Source: CBDCZI01 sp965224495 (GTDB lineage Bacteria > Bacteroidota > Bacteroidia > Cytophagales > JAAEPT01). From it: a stretch of 21,325 nt of DNA. The notes below the pieces were generated by a model that was not told the origin of the DNA, ran no database searches, and saw only the letters and a list, made by a program, of their open reading frames with translations. The DNA lies in NCBI GenBank assembly GCA_965224495.1, contig CBDCZI010000008.1:1-21325 (forward strand), in the 5' to 3' direction. The position numbers and the translations under genes were made by a program. Below are positions 1 through 7,395 of the stretch, piece after piece. The number at the start of each line of letters is the position of its first letter. Position 1 is the first letter of the stretch.

Positions 1-2
1 GT

Positions 3-410
3 ATTCGCGCTTGGCAACCTCGTCGTTTGGGACCTGGTGGTTATGCCTTGACAGATGACAAAGGGAAAATAATTTATCAATTTGAGCAACCAGGAGAAAT
101 GCTCATCGAGGCAAGTATAGAATACCGTACAAAAGTAATTAGCTTTATTCATTTGGCTGCATTTACAGACGTTGGTAATGTTTGGATGTTGAAAAAAGAT
201 GAGGCACGACCAAATGCTCATTTTAAAACAACCAGTCTGCCTAAAGAGCTAGCAATTGGTGCTGGGTTAGGACTACGTTTAGATTTTAGTTTCTTAATAT
301 TTAGATGGGATGTAGGTATGAAAATCTGGGACCCATCGAGACAAAACATTGTTCTATGGAACGATAAAAGTAAATTCGTTCACAACATAGGTATTGGTTA
401 CCCTTTTTGA
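3..410 (+). CDS. tamL: Outer-membrane assembly barrel protein, TamL/BamA family (3' end only)
   Basis: This is the last 135 codons of a gene that begins before the window; the frame is open from position 3. The first visible residues, IRAWQPRRLGPGGY, match the glycine- and arginine-rich strand found near the end of Omp85 (BamA/TamA/TamL) barrels in Bacteroidota. Further barrel strands follow (AAFTDVGNVW, then LAIGAGLGLRLDFSFLIFRWDVG). The protein ends in phenylalanine (GIGYPF), the usual C-terminal barrel signal. In Bacteroidota TamL is a lipoprotein variant of TamA that works with TamB in outer-membrane assembly. Its N-terminal POTRA domains and lipobox lie outside the window, so TamL versus another Omp85 member is an inference. 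The stop is one base before the hemF start (TGATATG), which suggests co-transcription and translational coupling. Confidence 0.8.
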   Translation: MRAWQPRRLGPGGYALTDDKGKIIYQFEQPGEMLIEASIEYRTKVISFIHLAAFTDVGNVWMLKKDEARPNAHFKTTSLPKELAIGAGLGLRLDFSFLIFRWDVGMKIWDPSRQNIVLWNDKSKFVHNIGIGYPF

Positions 411-411
411 T

Positions 412-1302
412 ATGTTAGATAAGAAAACAATAGAAAATGCTTTTAAAGAGCTTCAAGATAGTATTTGTAATGATTTAAGTACTATTGATGGCCAACAATT
501 TCACGAAGACAAATGGGTACGACCTGGTGGAGGTGGTGGGAGAACACGTGTACTACTTGGAAACATCATCGAAAAGGGAGGTGTAAATTTCTCTGCTGTC
601 GAAGGACCAACTCCTCAAAAAATATTAGATGCTCTCAAACTTGAGGATTCAGCGTTTTACGCAACAGGTGTTTCTATTGTATTACATCCAGAGAACCCTA
701 ACATCCCGATTATACACATGAACATTCGTTACTTTGAAATGAGTAACGGGATTTGGTGGTTTGGCGGAGGTATTGATTTAACACCTCATTTTGTTGTTGA
801 AAAAGAGGCTCAGTTTTTTCACCAACAACTCAAAAACACCTGTGATAAATTTGATAAAGACTTTTATCCGAAATACAAAGAGTGGGCAGATGATTATTTC
901 TATATCCCTCACCGTAAAGAAACAAGAGGGATTGGAGGAATTTTCTTTGACCGTTTAAATGATAAAAACACAAAATTAACAAAACAAGAGTTGTTTGATT
1001 TTGTTCTTTCTGTAGGTAAAACCTTCGCTCCTACCTACATCGAATTAATTAAAAACAATAAGGATAAAAGTATATCTAACGAGCAACGAAATGGGCAGGC
1101 ACTACGTCGTGGCCGTTATGTAGAATTTAACTTGGTCAATGATAAAGGAACAAAATTTGGTTTAGAAACAGACGGACGAACCGAATCAATATTAATGAGT
1201 ATGCCTCCGATGGCAAAGTGGGAATACAACCACCAACTATCTCGTTTGGAAGAAGATACAGTTCAATTCTTAAAAAAAGGAATTAATTGGGTAAATAAAT
1301 AA
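412..1302 (+). CDS. hemF: Oxygen-dependent coproporphyrinogen III oxidase
   Basis: HemF oxidatively decarboxylates coproporphyrinogen III to protoporphyrinogen IX with O2 in the cytoplasm, a late step of haem synthesis. The 296-residue length matches the family (about 300). Signature blocks are present in order: GGGGGRTRVL (residues 39-48), IHMNIRYFE, WWFGGGIDLTP, a YKEWADDYFYIPHR segment, RGIGGIFFD, and the C-terminal QALRRGRYVEFNL block followed by GLETDGRTESILMSMPP. I chose ATG 412. The frame can be read back to a TTG at 394, but that start lies inside tamL and adds only six residues that are not typical of the family. There is no clear Shine-Dalgarno sequence. The gene sits between tamL (1 nt gap) and the PAP2 gene (2 nt gap), so the three look like one transcript. 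Using the O2-dependent enzyme fits an aerobic or microaerobic organism. Confidence 0.95.
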   Translation: MLDKKTIENAFKELQDSICNDLSTIDGQQFHEDKWVRPGGGGGRTRVLLGNIIEKGGVNFSAVEGPTPQKILDALKLEDSAFYATGVSIVLHPENPNIPIIHMNIRYFEMSNGIWWFGGGIDLTPHFVVEKEAQFFHQQLKNTCDKFDKDFYPKYKEWADDYFYIPHRKETRGIGGIFFDRLNDKNTKLTKQELFDFVLSVGKTFAPTYIELIKNNKDKSISNEQRNGQALRRGRYVEFNLVNDKGTKFGLETDGRTESILMSMPPMAKWEYNHQLSRLEEDTVQFLKKGINWVNK

Positions 1303-1304
1303 TT

Positions 1305-1868
1305 ATGTTAGAGCAACTTATCGAATTAGATACTGAAATTTTCTTATACCTAAACAGTAAGCATAACCCTTTTTTTGATGGATTAATGTACGCTATTAGT
1401 GGTAAGAAAATTTGGTTCCCTCTTTACTTAGCTATTTTCGGACACCTTATCTATACCTACCGTAAGAAAGCGATTATTCCGATTTTAAGTTTGGTTTTAC
1501 TCATTGGTTTGGCAGATTTCACGGCAAGTAAAATATTCAAACCCAACGCCAAACGCTACCGACCAACACACGAAAGAACCTTAGAAGGCATGGTGCATAC
1601 CGTTGACGAATACGAAGGAGGAACTTATGGCTTTTTCTCTTCTCACGCTTCCACTACCTATGTCTTTTCTTTTTTCCTTGTTTTCTTGCTCGGCAAACAA
1701 AAGAAATATTATTACTGGCTACTACTATGGGCGTCAGTTATTGCGTACAGCCGTATTTATTTGGGTGTTCATTACCCCTTAGATATCCTTGCTGGTGCTT
1801 TTTGTGGGTTACTGTACGCTTGGGCGTTCATCAATATCAAACCAATAAAAAAAATAGCCCTAAGGTAA
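1305..1868 (+). CDS. PAP2-family membrane phosphatase
   Basis: This 187-residue integral membrane protein has the full three-part phosphatidic-acid-phosphatase signature. Motif 1 is K79-x6-R86-P87 (KPNAKRYRP), motif 2 is the SSH at 112-114 in place of the usual SGH, and motif 3 is S149-R150-x5-H156-x3-D160 (SRIYLGVHYPLD). Hydrophobic segments near residues 36-52, 57-71, 115-130, 136-150 and 159-177 suggest five or six membrane spans, with the active site facing the periplasm as in relatives. Family members dephosphorylate lipid phosphates such as undecaprenyl diphosphate, phosphatidic acid or lipid A; the substrate cannot be told from sequence. Its place next to hemF looks like operon packing rather than a shared pathway. 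Undecaprenyl-diphosphate recycling or lipid A 1-phosphate removal are the two main possibilities. Confidence 0.88.
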   Translation: MLEQLIELDTEIFLYLNSKHNPFFDGLMYAISGKKIWFPLYLAIFGHLIYTYRKKAIIPILSLVLLIGLADFTASKIFKPNAKRYRPTHERTLEGMVHTVDEYEGGTYGFFSSHASTTYVFSFFLVFLLGKQKKYYYWLLLWASVIAYSRIYLGVHYPLDILAGAFCGLLYAWAFINIKPIKKIALR

Positions 1869-1924
1869 TTATTCAATAAACACAAGAGCGAAGGAACCTT
1901 TTCAGTATTTGAAAGCCCCACAGA

Positions 1925-1957
1925 CTGACTGTTAATAAATCATTAATCAACAGTCAG
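1925..1957. terminator. Hairpin between convergent genes (possible terminator)
   Basis: CTGACTGTT at 1925-1933 and AACAGTCAG at 1949-1957 form a perfect 9-bp stem with a 15-nt AT-rich loop, in the 100-nt gap between the converging PAP2 and LytTR genes. Neither side has a proper T tract, so termination is inferred from position only. Nothing else was seen in this gap. Confidence 0.4.
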
Positions 1958-1968
1958 CGTATTTAACT

Positions 1969-2658
1969 TTACAAAATTTTTAATTTCGCCATAAATTCAT
2001 TTTTATATGACGCTCCTATTGGTACACTTTTCTCACCGAGTACTACAGCATGGTGATCAACTTCATCGATTTTTTTAAGATTGACAATATATGAGCGGTG
2101 TACTCTTATAAAATTTTCTTGTGTTAATTTTTTATCAATTCCTTTCATTGTAGAGTGAATGATATGACGCCCATCCTCCACGTGAATAATCACATAATCA
2201 GCCATAGCCTCTACGTATATAATCTCATCAAATTTTATTTTCACAAATTTCAAATCTGATTTTACAAAAATTTCATTATCGACATCTTCACCTGAGTCTT
2301 TTGCTTTCCGAGACAATAGTTTGTTCACGCCTTTTAAGAACCGTACGTAATCAACAGGTTTTAACAAATAATCTACCACATTGTATTCAAACGCCTCTAA
2401 AGCATATTCCTTTTTAGAAGTAACTAATACAATGTAAGGCAAATCTTCACCCTCCATAGATTGTAACATCTCAAGCCCTGTCATTTCTGGCATTTCGACA
2501 TCCAAAAATATTATATCAACTTGATTTTTACCTAAAAATCGTAACGCTTCGACCGCACTTTCACACGAACCTACTAAGTCCAAATGTTCACTCAACCCAC
2601 AATAATGTTCGATTGTTCCTCTTGATAACGGATCGTCATCTACAATTAGACACTTCAT
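1969..2658 (-). CDS. LytR/AlgR-type response regulator (REC + LytTR DNA-binding domain)
   Basis: This 229-residue two-domain regulator has an N-terminal receiver domain with acidic pocket DDD at 7-9, phospho-acceptor D53 (IIFLDVEMPEMTG), T80 and K100 (YLLKPVDY). A C-terminal LytTR domain spans about 128-227, with the family hallmark FIRVHRSYIVN at 183-193. LytTR domains bind direct repeats upstream of target genes. The cognate kinase, usually a LytS/YehU-type membrane histidine kinase, is not in the window. The gene starts 6 nt after the riboflavin synthase stop and is the last gene of an operon with that gene and a sugar transferase. A role in control of envelope or polysaccharide genes would fit this context but is inference only. 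Confidence 0.93.
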   Translation of the reverse strand: MKCLIVDDDPLSRGTIEHYCGLSEHLDLVGSCESAVEALRFLGKNQVDIIFLDVEMPEMTGLEMLQSMEGEDLPYIVLVTSKKEYALEAFEYNVVDYLLKPVDYVRFLKGVNKLLSRKAKDSGEDVDNEIFVKSDLKFVKIKFDEIIYVEAMADYVIIHVEDGRHIIHSTMKGIDKKLTQENFIRVHRSYIVNLKKIDEVDHHAVVLGEKSVPIGASYKNEFMAKLKIL

Positions 2659-2664
2659 CTAAAA

Positions 2665-3249
2665 CTATTTATTTATCAATTTAGCTACGTATTTACCCAA
2701 AATATCAAATTCCAAATTAATGGATGTACCTACTTTTATGGTTTGAATATTTGTATGTTCAAACGTGTACGGGATTATTGCCACTTTGAACGACTTTTTC
2801 GTCACATCAAAAATGGTTAAGCTAATTCCATTAATCGTTACTGAACCTTTTTCGACTAATAAATTTTTAAATTCATCGGCAAAACCAAAAGTAAAAACGG
2901 TACTCCCTTCTTTTTTATCAACGACCAAACAGGTACCTGTTCCATCTACGTGACCATAAACCATGTGTCCATCAAATCGCCCGTTGGATTGCATACAACG
3001 CTCTAAATTGACTAAGCTGCCTTTTTGTAGGTTATTTAAGTTGGTTTTCTCCAACGTCTCCTCTATGGCTGTTACGGCATAACTTTTAGCTGTTTTTTCA
3101 ACAACAGTCATACACACGCCATTGTGAGCGACACTTTGGTCAATTTTCAATTCGGATGCCAAATTTGAATTAATCCAAAATGTTTTATTTGTTCCTTGTT
3201 CAGTCACTTCGTGAACAATTCCCATCGTTTCTATAATTCCTGTAAACAT
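2665..3249 (-). CDS. ribE: Riboflavin synthase, alpha chain
   Basis: The enzyme dismutates two 6,7-dimethyl-8-ribityllumazine molecules to riboflavin and a pyrimidine. The 194-residue length is close to the usual 200-220. It begins with the family signature MFTGIIE and contains two tandem lumazine-binding barrels, about residues 1-88 and 97-185. Each carries the expected motif: NGVCMTV with Cys46 in the first, NGISLTI in the second, with YGHVDGTG at 98-105 at the start of the second. The start codon overlaps the upstream sugar transferase stop by one base (TAATG), an arrangement typical of translational coupling. No FMN-riboswitch-like leader is possible here because there is no leader. Other rib genes are not in the window. 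Confidence 0.95.
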   Translation of the reverse strand: MFTGIIETMGIVHEVTEQGTNKTFWINSNLASELKIDQSVAHNGVCMTVVEKTAKSYAVTAIEETLEKTNLNNLQKGSLVNLERCMQSNGRFDGHMVYGHVDGTGTCLVVDKKEGSTVFTFGFADEFKNLLVEKGSVTINGISLTIFDVTKKSFKVAIIPYTFEHTNIQTIKVGTSINLEFDILGKYVAKLINK

Positions 3250-4646
3250 TATTTCCCTCTTCCTTGAATAACAATTAATACCGTCATCAACAAGATACGA
3301 AAATCCATTGCTAACGACATGTTTTCTATATAAATAATATCAAAAGCCAAACGTTTGACCATTTCCTCTACATTTTCGGCATAGCCATATTTCACTTGCC
3401 CCAAAGAGGTTATCCCTGGTTTTACTTTTAATAATTGACGGTAATACGGAGCGTGTTTTTCAATTTCTTTAATAAAGTGATTTCGTTCTGGGCGAGGTCC
3501 AACAATCGTCATATCTCCTTTCAAGACATTCCAAAATTGAGGTAATTCATCCATACGAGTTTTACGCATCAACTTACCCCATTTAGTAATTCGAGGGTCA
3601 TTATCAGAAGACAACGCAGGTCCTTTCGCTTCCGAGTTGATATACATACTCCTAAATTTATAAATGTAAAATGGCTTTTGTCCCTTCCCTATTCTTACTT
3701 GTTTGAAAAAAACTGGACCTTCCGAAGAAAACTTTGTCATCAAAGCGATAAACAATAAAAATGGAGAACCTAAAATAATAAACAAGGCTGAGAAAGTAAC
3801 ATCAAATATTCTTTTCAACATCATTTGCCAAACAGGCATTAACTGTTGATCAACCTCGATAAGAGGAACACCCATCAAGTGATTTACTTTGACTGTTCCT
3901 ATCAAAATCTGATACATATCAGGACTTATACTCACTTTGACATCAAACTCTTGTAAGGCACTCAATATCTCTGCTATCTTGGTGTGTTCAGAAGGTTCGA
4001 TAGCAATAATAACTTGTTCTACCCTCGCTCGTCGAACAATTTTTGTTAATACAGATAAATCACCAAAATGTCTCAAATCCTCAGATAACATATTTGGTGT
4101 GTTTTCAAAAACATTTAAGTAACCCATAAATCGGTAACCCAACGAATAATTTATTTTTTCTAATTCTGATAAAATCTCTTTCGCTTTTTTATTTGACCCA
4201 ATAATCAAGGTGTTGAAGAATATTTTTTTAAGACGTATTAATTTCTTGAAATAAGTTAATGTCAATAATTTTTCGAGTGCTACAATCCCAAAATGAATAA
4301 CAAAATAAGTAAAAAACAACTTATAATAAAGGCGAGGGTGTGCCACTTCATCATCTAACATCAAGCTCATAAAAATAATAACAGAACCTACAGCAGAAAT
4401 CAAAAACAGACTGAAAATCTGTTTCACACGTGATTTTTTAAAAACATTTTGATAAAAACCACCTGCAATAAATAAAACCATCCAGAAACCCGCAACTACT
4501 AAAGTGCCCTTCGTCAATTGAGGGTAATCAATAACCATCTCTTCACTTAAAATCTCTTTTCTAACGACATAAAAGATAACCCAAGCAACCGCAACCGCTA
4601 AGAAATCATTAAGTATTGCCCAAATTTTATAATAGTCTCGCCTCAA
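3249..4646 (-). CDS. Polyprenyl-phosphate sugar-1-phosphate transferase (WcaJ/WbaP-like initiating glycosyltransferase)
   Basis: This 465-residue membrane enzyme belongs to the family that starts surface polysaccharide repeat units by moving a sugar phosphate from a nucleotide sugar to undecaprenyl phosphate. The N-terminal part has about four membrane helices (near residues 8-27, 47-65, 77-96 and 108-127). A soluble Rossmann-like domain follows from about 140 to 260 (NTLIIGSN, then QVIIAIEPSE). The catalytic bacterial sugar transferase domain fills the C-terminus: KRIFDVTFSALF at 279-290, then the conserved EGPVFFKQVRIG, FYIYKFRSM, RMDELPQFWNVLKGDM with the Asp-Glu pair D366-E367, VGPRPE at 382-387, and KPGITSLGQV. 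The donor sugar (glucose, galactose or another) cannot be read from sequence. It is the first gene of a three-gene operon with ribE and the LytTR regulator. Confidence 0.92.
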   Translation of the reverse strand: MRRDYYKIWAILNDFLAVAVAWVIFYVVRKEILSEEMVIDYPQLTKGTLVVAGFWMVLFIAGGFYQNVFKKSRVKQIFSLFLISAVGSVIIFMSLMLDDEVAHPRLYYKLFFTYFVIHFGIVALEKLLTLTYFKKLIRLKKIFFNTLIIGSNKKAKEILSELEKINYSLGYRFMGYLNVFENTPNMLSEDLRHFGDLSVLTKIVRRARVEQVIIAIEPSEHTKIAEILSALQEFDVKVSISPDMYQILIGTVKVNHLMGVPLIEVDQQLMPVWQMMLKRIFDVTFSALFIILGSPFLLFIALMTKFSSEGPVFFKQVRIGKGQKPFYIYKFRSMYINSEAKGPALSSDNDPRITKWGKLMRKTRMDELPQFWNVLKGDMTIVGPRPERNHFIKEIEKHAPYYRQLLKVKPGITSLGQVKYGYAENVEEMVKRLAFDIIYIENMSLAMDFRILLMTVLIVIQGRGK

Positions 4647-4683
4647 AACCTTGCTTTTTTAAATTCGTTTTACAACTTTTGTT

Positions 4684-4714
4684 CAAATATACAGCCGTTC
4701 GTACAAATTAACAA
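4684..4714 (-). promoter_or_regulatory. Candidate Bacteroidota promoter for the sugar transferase operon
   Basis: On the minus strand, TATATTTG (4691 down to 4684) matches the Bacteroidota -7 consensus TAnnTTTG. It lies 37 nt upstream of the start codon at 4646. A partial -33 element, TTG, lies at 4714-4712 with a spacer of about 20 nt. The match is by eye; no transcript data support it. Confidence 0.4.
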
Positions 4715-4731
4715 TTCATTAACGCTCTTCC

Positions 4732-5388
4732 ATGATAATAGATAGCTACAAACACCAAGGTTTAAGAAAAAACTTAATCAAAATCTTACAAGAGAAGAAC
4801 ATCAAGTCGGCAGAGGTATTACGAGCGATAGGAAAAATCCCTCGTCACATTTTCTTTGAACCAGCATTTATCGATCATGCTTACGAAGACAAAGCATTCC
4901 CTATCGGAGAAGGGCAAACCATCTCTCAACCTTATACTGTGGCTGTACAAACGGAATTATTGAACATTAAAAAAGGTGATAAAGTGTTAGAGATTGGCAC
5001 AGGGTCAGGTTACCAAGCCTCTGTTCTTGCCGAAGTTGGTGCTAAGCTCTACACTATCGAACGTATCCGAGCCTTAGGGACACAAGCGAAAGCTCAATTA
5101 AAAGAACTTGGTTACACAACAATAAAATTCTTTATTCAAGACGGAAGCAAGGGGTTAGAAGCTTTTGCTCCCTTTGATAAAATCATCGTAACCGCAGGTG
5201 CTCCCGTTATACCCAAAGATTTAATTAAACAACTAAGTATCAAAGGTGTACTAGTAATACCTATCGGAGATGAAAAGAAACAAGAAATGTTGAGATTTAC
5301 TAAACTCTCGGATAAAAAAATCACAAAAGAAAGCTTCGGAACCTTTAGTTTCGTACCTTTAATCGGAGATAAAGGTTGGAAGTCTTAA
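4732..5388 (+). CDS. pcm: Protein-L-isoaspartate O-methyltransferase
   Basis: PCM transfers a methyl group from S-adenosylmethionine to L-isoaspartyl residues in aged proteins, starting their repair in the cytoplasm. The 218-residue length is typical. Visible motifs are the substrate loop GQTISQPYTVA with Ser65, SAM motif I VLEIGTGSGYQAS (residues 85-97), the acidic residue E110 (YTIE) that would hold the SAM ribose, QDG at 136-138, and a post-motif strand FDKIIVTAGAP. The gene diverges from the sugar transferase with an 85-nt gap that must hold promoters for both directions. It is a stand-alone gene; the next one has its own candidate promoter. Confidence 0.95.
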   Translation: MIIDSYKHQGLRKNLIKILQEKNIKSAEVLRAIGKIPRHIFFEPAFIDHAYEDKAFPIGEGQTISQPYTVAVQTELLNIKKGDKVLEIGTGSGYQASVLAEVGAKLYTIERIRALGTQAKAQLKELGYTTIKFFIQDGSKGLEAFAPFDKIIVTAGAPVIPKDLIKQLSIKGVLVIPIGDEKKQEMLRFTKLSDKKITKESFGTFSFVPLIGDKGWKS

Positions 5389-5427
5389 GTATTAGCTTTT
5401 TACTTATTATTCTTCAATAAATAAATA

Positions 5428-5435
5428 TATATTTG
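5428..5435 (+). promoter_or_regulatory. Candidate -7 element upstream of the beta-barrel gene
   Basis: TATATTTG matches TAnnTTTG exactly and lies 28 nt before the ATG at 5464, a normal leader length. No good TTTG -33 box stands at the right distance, so this is a partial promoter match. Confidence 0.4.
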
Positions 5436-5463
5436 TAGTTAGATTTATAATAACCCTATTGAA

Positions 5464-6375
5464 ATGATTTCAAAAACCAAAATATTAACGCTTCTTTTAG
5501 CTTTTATTTGTACGTTTTCTTACGCACAAAAAAGAAGAAGCTCGATGACAGGAAGAAAGTTTAGCTCTAGAAATTCTAGATCTCATTACAAACCTACAAA
5601 CTACATCAATAACATTAAGGGAACCGTCTTCTTAGGTCTAAGTAAATACGACGGGGAGCTGTCTAGTCGTCTTCAGAAAATGAATAGATCAAGGTTAGCT
5701 TTTGGGTTAGGTGCTGAATACCGTTATGATGAACGTTTTTCATTCAGAGGTGACTTAACTTATATTCGCTTAAAAGGAACTGACCAAGGGACTAAAAACG
5801 TCACTCGAAACCTTTCTTTCAAAACAGACATCTACGAGCTAAACGTTTATGGCGTCTATGATATTTTTAAATACCAAAAAATTCACCGTAAAAGACAAAA
5901 ATTTGCTCCTTATCTAGTTTTAGGGTTCGGTGTTTTTGGATTTACCCCGAAGGCTGAACTAAATGGTAAAACCTACAAACTAAGAAAATTCCAAACTGAG
6001 GGAAAAAAATACTCTCCAATAAGCCTTTCAGCACAACTTGGTGGAGGAATACGAATGAAAGTAACGCCTCATATTAATGTATCCGCAGAAATGATTTACA
6101 GACAAACATTCACAGATTACCTTGATGATGTCAGTACAACATACCCTGAAAACTTATCTGAGCTGAGCCCACTAACTCAACAATTAAGTCTAAGAGACCC
6201 TAGAACAGTAAAACAGGTTGAAGGCCTAAAGCGAGGTAGTAAGAAATTCTATGACACCTATATGGTTGTTGGATTTAGAGTAGATTACACGCTAATGGTT
6301 AGTCACCAACGAAATAACTTAAAGAAAAATTCAGCTCGTTTGAGAATGCACAAGGGGCTCAAAAAGAAAAGGTAA
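5464..6375 (+). CDS. Secreted outer-membrane beta-barrel protein, resembling the DUF6089/PorG group
   Basis: The 303-residue protein starts with a clear Sec signal peptide (hydrophobic core LTLLLAFICTFSYA, likely cut before Gln22). About 30 residues rich in Arg, Ser and Lys follow, then alternating amphipathic strands typical of an 8-strand barrel: GTVFLGLSKYDGEL, AFGLGAEYRYDERFSFRGDL, ELNVYGVYDIF, FAPYLVLGFGVFGFTPKAEL, SAQLGGGIRMKV, INVSAEMIYRQTFTDYLDDV and YMVVGFRVDYTL. The PYLVLGFGVFGFTPKA and FTDYLDDVS segments recall DUF6089-type proteins, which include the type IX secretion subunit PorG. The assignment rests on memory of the family pattern and is moderate. This copy is longer because of a basic C-terminal tail (about residues 277-303). 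It stands alone with its own candidate promoter and a strong terminator. It could instead be a general porin-like barrel of unknown role. Confidence 0.65.
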   Translation: MISKTKILTLLLAFICTFSYAQKRRSSMTGRKFSSRNSRSHYKPTNYINNIKGTVFLGLSKYDGELSSRLQKMNRSRLAFGLGAEYRYDERFSFRGDLTYIRLKGTDQGTKNVTRNLSFKTDIYELNVYGVYDIFKYQKIHRKRQKFAPYLVLGFGVFGFTPKAELNGKTYKLRKFQTEGKKYSPISLSAQLGGGIRMKVTPHINVSAEMIYRQTFTDYLDDVSTTYPENLSELSPLTQQLSLRDPRTVKQVEGLKRGSKKFYDTYMVVGFRVDYTLMVSHQRNNLKKNSARLRMHKGLKKKR

Positions 6376-6384
6376 CATTTAATG

Positions 6385-6410
6385 AAAGCAGCTTAACAGC
6401 TGCTTTTTTT
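6385..6410 (+). terminator. Rho-independent terminator after the beta-barrel gene
   Basis: AAAGCAGCT (6385-6393) pairs perfectly with AGCTGCTTT (6398-6406) around a four-base TAAC loop, and a run of seven T ends at 6410. This is a textbook terminator 9 nt after the beta-barrel stop codon. The next start codon comes only four bases after the T run (ATG 6415), leaving no room for a separate leader. Confidence 0.88.
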
Positions 6411-6414
6411 ATCT

Positions 6415-6933
6415 ATGCAAAAAACAAAAAGCCCTTCAGAATCATTAGTTATTAAAACCGAAATGGTTTTGCCTAACGACACCAATACCTTCAATAATTT
6501 AATGGGAGGTAGATTGATGCATCATATGGATATTGTCTCTGCTATCGCTGCACAAAGACATTGTAACAACGTGGTGGTTACTGCCTCGGTAGATAACATC
6601 TCTTTCAAAAAACCAATCCAACTAGGTAACGTACTTACAATGACCGCTTTTGTAACAAGAGCTTTTACTTCATCAATGGAAGTGAAAATAGAGGTTATTG
6701 CTGAGAGTATACCAAATGGCACAAAATTCAAAAGCAACGAAGCTTACTTTACCTTTGTGTCTATTGATGAAAATGGAAAACCTCTTCCTGTCCCTAAAAT
6801 AACACCCGACACAAAAGAAGAAAAGGTTTTATTTGAAAGTGCATTGAGAAGACGTCAACTTCGCTTAATTTTGGGTGGTAAAATAAAACCTCACGAAGCA
6901 GGAGAGCTAAAATCCCTTTTCAATGAAGATTAA
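6415..6933 (+). CDS. Acyl-CoA thioesterase, hotdog fold (YciA/BACH-like)
   Basis: The family hydrolyses acyl-CoA to free fatty acid and CoA in the cytoplasm. The single hotdog domain covers most of the 172 residues. Key pieces are EMVLPNDTNTFNNLMGGRLMHHMD (residues 16-39) with the likely catalytic Asp39, VTASVDNISFKKPIQLG (55-71), then TRAFTSSMEV and FKSNEAYFTFV. The full N-terminus SPSESLVIKTEMVLP is the expected one for this family, so ATG 6415 is preferred to the internal ATG 6466 even though it sits four bases after a terminator T run. That placement suggests read-through from the upstream gene, a promoter hidden in the hairpin region, or leaderless initiation. It overlaps the next gene by 11 nt. 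Confidence 0.88.
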   Translation: MQKTKSPSESLVIKTEMVLPNDTNTFNNLMGGRLMHHMDIVSAIAAQRHCNNVVVTASVDNISFKKPIQLGNVLTMTAFVTRAFTSSMEVKIEVIAESIPNGTKFKSNEAYFTFVSIDENGKPLPVPKITPDTKEEKVLFESALRRRQLRLILGGKIKPHEAGELKSLFNED

Positions 6934-7387
6934 TCAACACGCCCTTAAATTTATTTTTAACGAAACACTATTCCGCCAAGAAAGCGCGCCCGCTAAGAAA
7001 ATAGAAACAGATATTAATTTCTTAGGTAAAAACAAAAAAAACATCCTCATTATCACACCTGATCACGAGGGAGTCTTACACAATGAAAACAAAACTTTTT
7101 TAGTAAAAATACTCAACAGTATCGGGCTACTTTTAGACGACGTAGTCATTATCAACCCTAAAAAGGAAGCTAAATTTTCTTTCTATACAGAAACCTTCTC
7201 TGCTGAAAAAATCATTTTATTCGGCACAAAACCTTTCGAGATTGGTATACAGGAGATAGAAATACCTACTTACGAAATTAAAGATTTCAAAAACTTACCT
7301 GTTCTTCACGTTGATAATTTAAAAATCATACAAGCAGACTTAACAAAGAAAAAAGCCTTGTGGGTAAATTTAAAACAACTGTTCTAG
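6923..7387 (+). CDS. Unrecognised conserved-looking protein, 154 residues
   Basis: I do not recognise this protein with confidence. It has no signal peptide or membrane segment and reads as a compact alternating alpha/beta domain: a strand ILIITPD (about 41-47), a helix FLVKILNSIGLLLDDVVIINP, a strand AEKIILFGTKPFEIG, and a terminal pattern LPVLHVDNLKIIQADLTKKK then LWVNLKQLF. A C-terminal lysine-rich helix ending in LW-x-LK is also seen in uracil-DNA-glycosylase-fold proteins, a fold reported for the DNA polymerase III psi subunit; a psi-like role is a weak guess only. The ATG lies within the thioesterase gene (11-nt overlap), so the two are almost surely translated together. Its stop is 8 nt from the stop of the facing PorE-like gene, with no hairpin visible between them. 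Confidence 0.75.
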   Translation: MKINQHALKFIFNETLFRQESAPAKKIETDINFLGKNKKNILIITPDHEGVLHNENKTFLVKILNSIGLLLDDVVIINPKKEAKFSFYTETFSAEKIILFGTKPFEIGIQEIEIPTYEIKDFKNLPVLHVDNLKIIQADLTKKKALWVNLKQLF

Positions 7388-7395
7388 CAACAGGT

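Noticed and set aside
394..411. TTG 394 as the hemF start.
   Set aside because: It sits inside the tamL coding region and adds six residues foreign to the HemF family; ATG 412 gives the expected N-terminus and the one-base spacing to the tamL stop.
1869..1968. Possible extra copy of the porX-downstream repeat after the PAP2 gene.
   Set aside because: Only short words (for example GGAACCTTTTCA-like) resemble the repeat; no collinear match could be traced.
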